NCBI GenBank assembly: GCA_955652075.1 | Contig: CATPAS010000116.1 | Location: forward strand, 1 to 8,071 | Length of the DNA stretch: 8,071 nucleotides | DNA from: an uncultured Gaiellaceae bacterium | Lineage (GTDB): Bacteria; Actinomycetota; Thermoleophilia; Gaiellales; Gaiellaceae | Direction: 5' to 3' | In this document: piece after piece, positions 6,009 to 8,071 of the stretch | Position numbering within the stretch: the first letter of the stretch is position 1 | Layout of the letters: every line of letters begins with the position of its first letter | Program-made: the position numbers and the translations under genes | Notes under the pieces: model-generated | What the model was told of the DNA's origin: nothing | The model's input: only the letters and a program-made list of their open reading frames with translations | Databases searched by the model: none

Positions 6009-6031
6009 GTTTGCGACTATGGGGCGAAAAC
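6009..6031. promoter_or_regulatory. imperfect inverted repeat, candidate operator of the BMP/NrtR-like divergon
   Basis: GTTTGCGAC (6009-6017) and GGCGAAAAC (6023-6031) are inverted repeats matching at 7 of 9 positions around a 5-nt centre. The 23-bp element fills over half of the 42-bp gap between two divergent starts, ends one base before the GTG of the regulator gene, and would overlap promoters on both sides. Its size fits the site of a dimeric winged-helix repressor such as NrtR. Binding by the neighbouring regulator is inference. Confidence 0.4.
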
Positions 6032-6032
6032 T

Positions 6033-6746
6033 GTGAGAGAGCATACAGGCGGGCACCCTAGTCCCGCCCACATCACGCTCGCGGTCGTCTTGCAAGTGCG
6101 AAACGGCGCCTTGCAAGCTCTGCTCTGGCAACGGGCGCGGGAGCCGTTCAAAGGGCGTTGGTCGCTTCCAGGGGGCTACCTCGCGGCGCGCGACACGCTC
6201 GAAGAGTCGATCCGGCGCCACCTCGCCGAGAAGGTCGACGTACGCGAGCTGTCGCATCTCGAGCAGCTCGAGACATTGAGCGATCCGAAGCGCTCGCCAC
6301 GCGAGTGGCAGCTCGCCACGGCCTACCTCGGGCTCGTCCCGAGCGACATCGACCCGGAACTTCCCGGCGACACCGACTGGCAGCCGGTCGACGACCTCCC
6401 GGCACTCGCTTTCGACCATAAGCCGATCGTGTTGACCGGACGCGAGCGGCTGCGCGCAAAGCTCTCGTATACGAACCTCGGGTTCGCGCTCGCGCCCGAC
6501 GAGTTCACTATCTCTGAGCTGCGCGATCTCTACGCGGCGGCGCTCGGACACGACGTCTCCGCGACGAATCTCCAGCGCGTGCTGCTGCGGCGGGAGGTTC
6601 TCGAAGCCACCGGCCGGCAGCGCGCGTCGGGCCCGACTGGCGGGCGGCCCGGCTCGCTGTTCCGCTTCCGGACCCCGGAGCTCGAGATCACGGATCAGTT
6701 CGCCGTGCTGCGCCCGCCGGGACCTGCACGCCTTCCCGTCGCGTAG
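6033..6746 (+). CDS. NrtR-type transcriptional regulator: Nudix domain plus winged helix
   Basis: A 237-residue protein with an N-terminal Nudix fold (about 12-135) and a C-terminal winged-helix domain of the NrtR type (about 138-212). The second is seen in LRAKLSYTNLGFALAPDEFT (140-159), a SELRDLYAAALG helix, SATNLQRVLLRREVLEATGR (176-195), and GRPGSLFRFR (204-213). In the family this domain binds operator DNA and the Nudix domain senses an ADP-ribose or NAD-related ligand. The Nudix box (47-70) is degenerate: where active enzymes have R-E-U-x-E-E-x-G, this one has Arg62-His63-Leu-Ala-Glu66-Lys67-Val-Asp69, so hydrolysis is unlikely. The GTG at 6033 is the start giving a sensible N-terminus; an ATG at 6019 is out of frame. 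There is no clear Shine-Dalgarno beyond GGGG at 6021-6024. Divergent from the BMP lipoprotein gene, its most likely target besides itself; no NAD-synthesis gene is nearby. Confidence 0.88.
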   Translation: MREHTGGHPSPAHITLAVVLQVRNGALQALLWQRAREPFKGRWSLPGGYLAARDTLEESIRRHLAEKVDVRELSHLEQLETLSDPKRSPREWQLATAYLGLVPSDIDPELPGDTDWQPVDDLPALAFDHKPIVLTGRERLRAKLSYTNLGFALAPDEFTISELRDLYAAALGHDVSATNLQRVLLRREVLEATGRQRASGPTGGRPGSLFRFRTPELEITDQFAVLRPPGPARLPVA

Positions 6747-6794
6747 TTCTCTCGTGGACCTCGAGGGACTTCCAGCTCGTAGAGTCGGTGCGCG

Positions 6795-7331
6795 ATGGCG
6801 GGCTCTCGAGGCGACGAGCGCGCCTGGATTCGGGGCGCACAGTCGGGATCGGTCTCCGACCTCGAAGCGCTTTTCCGACACCACTGGCCGCGCGCCTACC
6901 GTGCGGCGTATCTCGTCGTCCACGACGCCGGCGCAGCCGAGGACATTGCACAGGAGGCGTTCCTCGCAGCCGTCCGCGGGCTCGACCGTTTCGACCGCCG
7001 CCGGCCGTTCGGCCCGTGGCTGCACCGCATCGTCGTCAACCGCGCGATCGACTGGTCCCGCTCCCGCGCATTGCGCCGTGAGTCGGGCGATGCGTGGCTC
7101 GGCCTCGTCGCGGCTCCGGCTCCCCCGGAGAGCGAGCATGCGCAAACGCTGGCAACTGCGCTCGCCGATCTCTCTCCGGAACATCGTGCCGTGATCGTCA
7201 TGCGGCACCTCCTCGAGTACACACCAGGTGAGATCGCGGAGGCACTCGGGCTCCCGCGCGGCACGGTGAACTCGCGGCTACGCCGCGGTCTCGACGAGCT
7301 CGCCGGAAAGCTCGAGGAGGACGTGCAATGA
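6795..7331 (+). CDS. ECF-type RNA polymerase sigma factor
   Basis: A 178-residue sigma-70-family protein with only regions 2 and 4. Region 2 spans about 21-92 (DLEALFRHHWPRAYRAAYLV, then GAAEDIAQEAFLAAVRGLDR with the core-binding AEDIAQE, then PFGPWLHRIVVNRAIDWSR for -10 recognition). A Pro/Ala-rich linker (about 96-117) follows, then region 4 at 120-172 (LADLSPEHRAVIVMRHLL, EYTPGEIAEALGLPRGTVNS, the helix-turn-helix for the -35). The ATG at 6795 gives the usual family N-terminus; the ribosome site is weak. Its stop overlaps the start of the next gene as ATGA, the common arrangement for a sigma factor and its cognate regulator. The 48-bp gap upstream (6747-6794) shows no terminator and no convincing autoregulated promoter, so readthrough from the NrtR-like gene is possible. 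Signal and regulon are unknown. Confidence 0.92.
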   Translation: MAGSRGDERAWIRGAQSGSVSDLEALFRHHWPRAYRAAYLVVHDAGAAEDIAQEAFLAAVRGLDRFDRRRPFGPWLHRIVVNRAIDWSRSRALRRESGDAWLGLVAAPAPPESEHAQTLATALADLSPEHRAVIVMRHLLEYTPGEIAEALGLPRGTVNSRLRRGLDELAGKLEEDVQ

Positions 7332-8071
7332 AGAGCTGGGGCGACCCGGCACCCGGGGAGCGTGAAGCCGGAGACCGCAGCTGGGACGTCGTGCGCGATG
7401 CCTACGAGCAGCGGATCCGCGTGCCACGCAAGCGCGACTGGCGTCCCATCGCCATCGCCATTGCCGTCGCCGTCGTCGTTGCCGGGGCGGTGACTCCACC
7501 CGGGCACGCAGTCTTCGGTTCCCTACGCGACGCCGTGCGCGGCGCGCAGCACGCAGCGCCGGCCCTGCTTTCGCTGCCGGCGCCCCGCTCTCGGCTGCTC
7601 GTGAACTCCGCCGAGGGAACGTGGGTCGTGCAGAGCGACGGCTCGAAGCGCTTGCTGCGCGGCTATGACAATCCCTGGTGGTCACCGCATGGTCTCTACC
7701 TCGCGGCAGTTCATGGCAACGAGCTGCGTGCCCTCGAGCCAAACGGCGCAGTCCACTGGTCGATCGGACGAACGGGCGGCATCCGGAGCCCGCGCTGGTC
7801 CTTCGACGGCTTTCGCATCGCCTACTTCGCCGGCCCCACGCTGCGGGTGATCGACGGTGACGGGACACGGGACCATGCCTTGACACGCGACGTACTCCCG
7901 GGAGTGTCGGCGTGGCAGCCCGCATCACACGTCCTGGCCTACGTCAACGCAGCGGGGAACATCGTCGTACGCGATGTCGATCGACCCGCCCACTTCGCGG
8001 TCATCCACACGCGGCTCACGCCGCGTCAACTCCAGTGGACGCCCGACGGACGCCTGCTCGCCGCGACCGGA
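7328..8071 (+). CDS. membrane-anchored beta-propeller protein, probable sigma-factor partner (3' end outside window)
   Basis: The frame opens at the ATG inside the ATGA overlap with the sigma gene and runs open to the window end (248 residues seen), so the C-terminus is missing. A 40-residue charged cytoplasmic N-terminus (WDVVRDAYEQRI, RVPRKRDWRP) leads to a short transmembrane segment (about 41-55, Ile/Ala/Val only). After it come a Pro/Ala linker and WD40/TolB-like propeller repeats: NPWWSPHGLYLAAV (115-128), SPRWSFDGFRIAYF (154-167), SAWQPASHVLAYV (194-206) and LQWTPDGRLLAA (235-246). The propeller should lie outside the membrane. There is no HxxxCxxC zinc anti-sigma motif; no cysteine is seen at all. 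By position it is a candidate anti-sigma or sensor protein, with the cytoplasmic stretch holding the sigma factor. The link rests on gene overlap, not on a recognised anti-sigma domain. Confidence 0.75.
   Translation, partial: MKSWGDPAPGEREAGDRSWDVVRDAYEQRIRVPRKRDWRPIAIAIAVAVVVAGAVTPPGHAVFGSLRDAVRGAQHAAPALLSLPAPRSRLLVNSAEGTWVVQSDGSKRLLRGYDNPWWSPHGLYLAAVHGNELRALEPNGAVHWSIGRTGGIRSPRWSFDGFRIAYFAGPTLRVIDGDGTRDHALTRDVLPGVSAWQPASHVLAYVNAAGNIVVRDVDRPAHFAVIHTRLTPRQLQWTPDGRLLAATG

Noticed and set aside
6747..6794. ECF-type autoregulated promoter upstream of the sigma gene (GGACTT near 6768)
   Set aside because: The only -10-like match lies about 13 nt away, too short for the normal 16-17 nt spacer.
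5991..7208. Long upstream extension of the BMP lipoprotein frame to position 7208 (745 codons)
   Set aside because: The extension is antisense to the regulator and sigma genes, and the lipoprotein signal peptide begins at 5990 with a ribosome site just before it.
1..8071. CRISPR arrays, tRNA or rRNA genes, insertion sequences, att sites
   Set aside because: No regularly spaced repeats, cloverleaf-type segments, transposase motifs or target-site duplications were seen on either strand.

Overview
The window is about 8 kb of high-GC, gene-dense bacterial DNA. Strong GC preference at third codon positions, GTG starts, tight gene spacing, a probable F420-dependent FDOR-type protein and an ECF sigma factor joined to a membrane-anchored propeller protein all suggest an actinobacterium, perhaps a Thermoleophilia/Gaiellales-like lineage. 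The lineage is inference from gene content and style, because no rRNA or tRNA gene is present.

Layout. Positions 1-1137 (+) hold the 3' part of a PLP-dependent group II decarboxylase, whose tail overlaps a convergent three-gene minus-strand cluster by 31 nt. In transcription order that cluster is a PPOX/FDOR flavin- or F420-binding protein (2898-2494), a stand-alone GAF domain protein (2472-1972) and a hydroxymethylglutaryl-CoA lyase (1964-1107). A 56-bp divergent intergenic region separates it from a plus-strand cluster: a cytoplasmic Asp-box (BNR) beta-propeller (2955-4001), a MoaD/ThiS-like beta-grasp protein ending in Gly-Gly starting one base after the propeller stop (4003-4260), and an exported cysteine-rich protein with an HExxH motif (4306-4893). 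The propeller gene has a promoter-like sequence so close to its ATG that its mRNA may be leaderless.

Positions 4894-4970 hold a hairpin between convergent genes. A BMP/PnrA-family lipoprotein (5990-4971, -) follows, with no ABC transporter ATPase or permease genes beside it. It is divergent, across 42 bp, from an NrtR-type regulator (6033-6746, +) consisting of a Nudix domain with a degenerate Nudix box and a winged-helix domain. The divergent gap holds an imperfect inverted repeat that could be its operator. At the right end, an ECF sigma factor (6795-7331) overlaps by ATGA a membrane-anchored beta-propeller protein (7328 to beyond the window end) that probably acts as its anti-sigma or sensor partner.

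The most interesting elements are the propeller/ubiquitin-like-fold pair, the NrtR-like regulator/BMP lipoprotein divergon with its candidate operator, and the sigma factor with a zinc-finger-less propeller partner. No mobile element, CRISPR array, tRNA or rRNA was seen.
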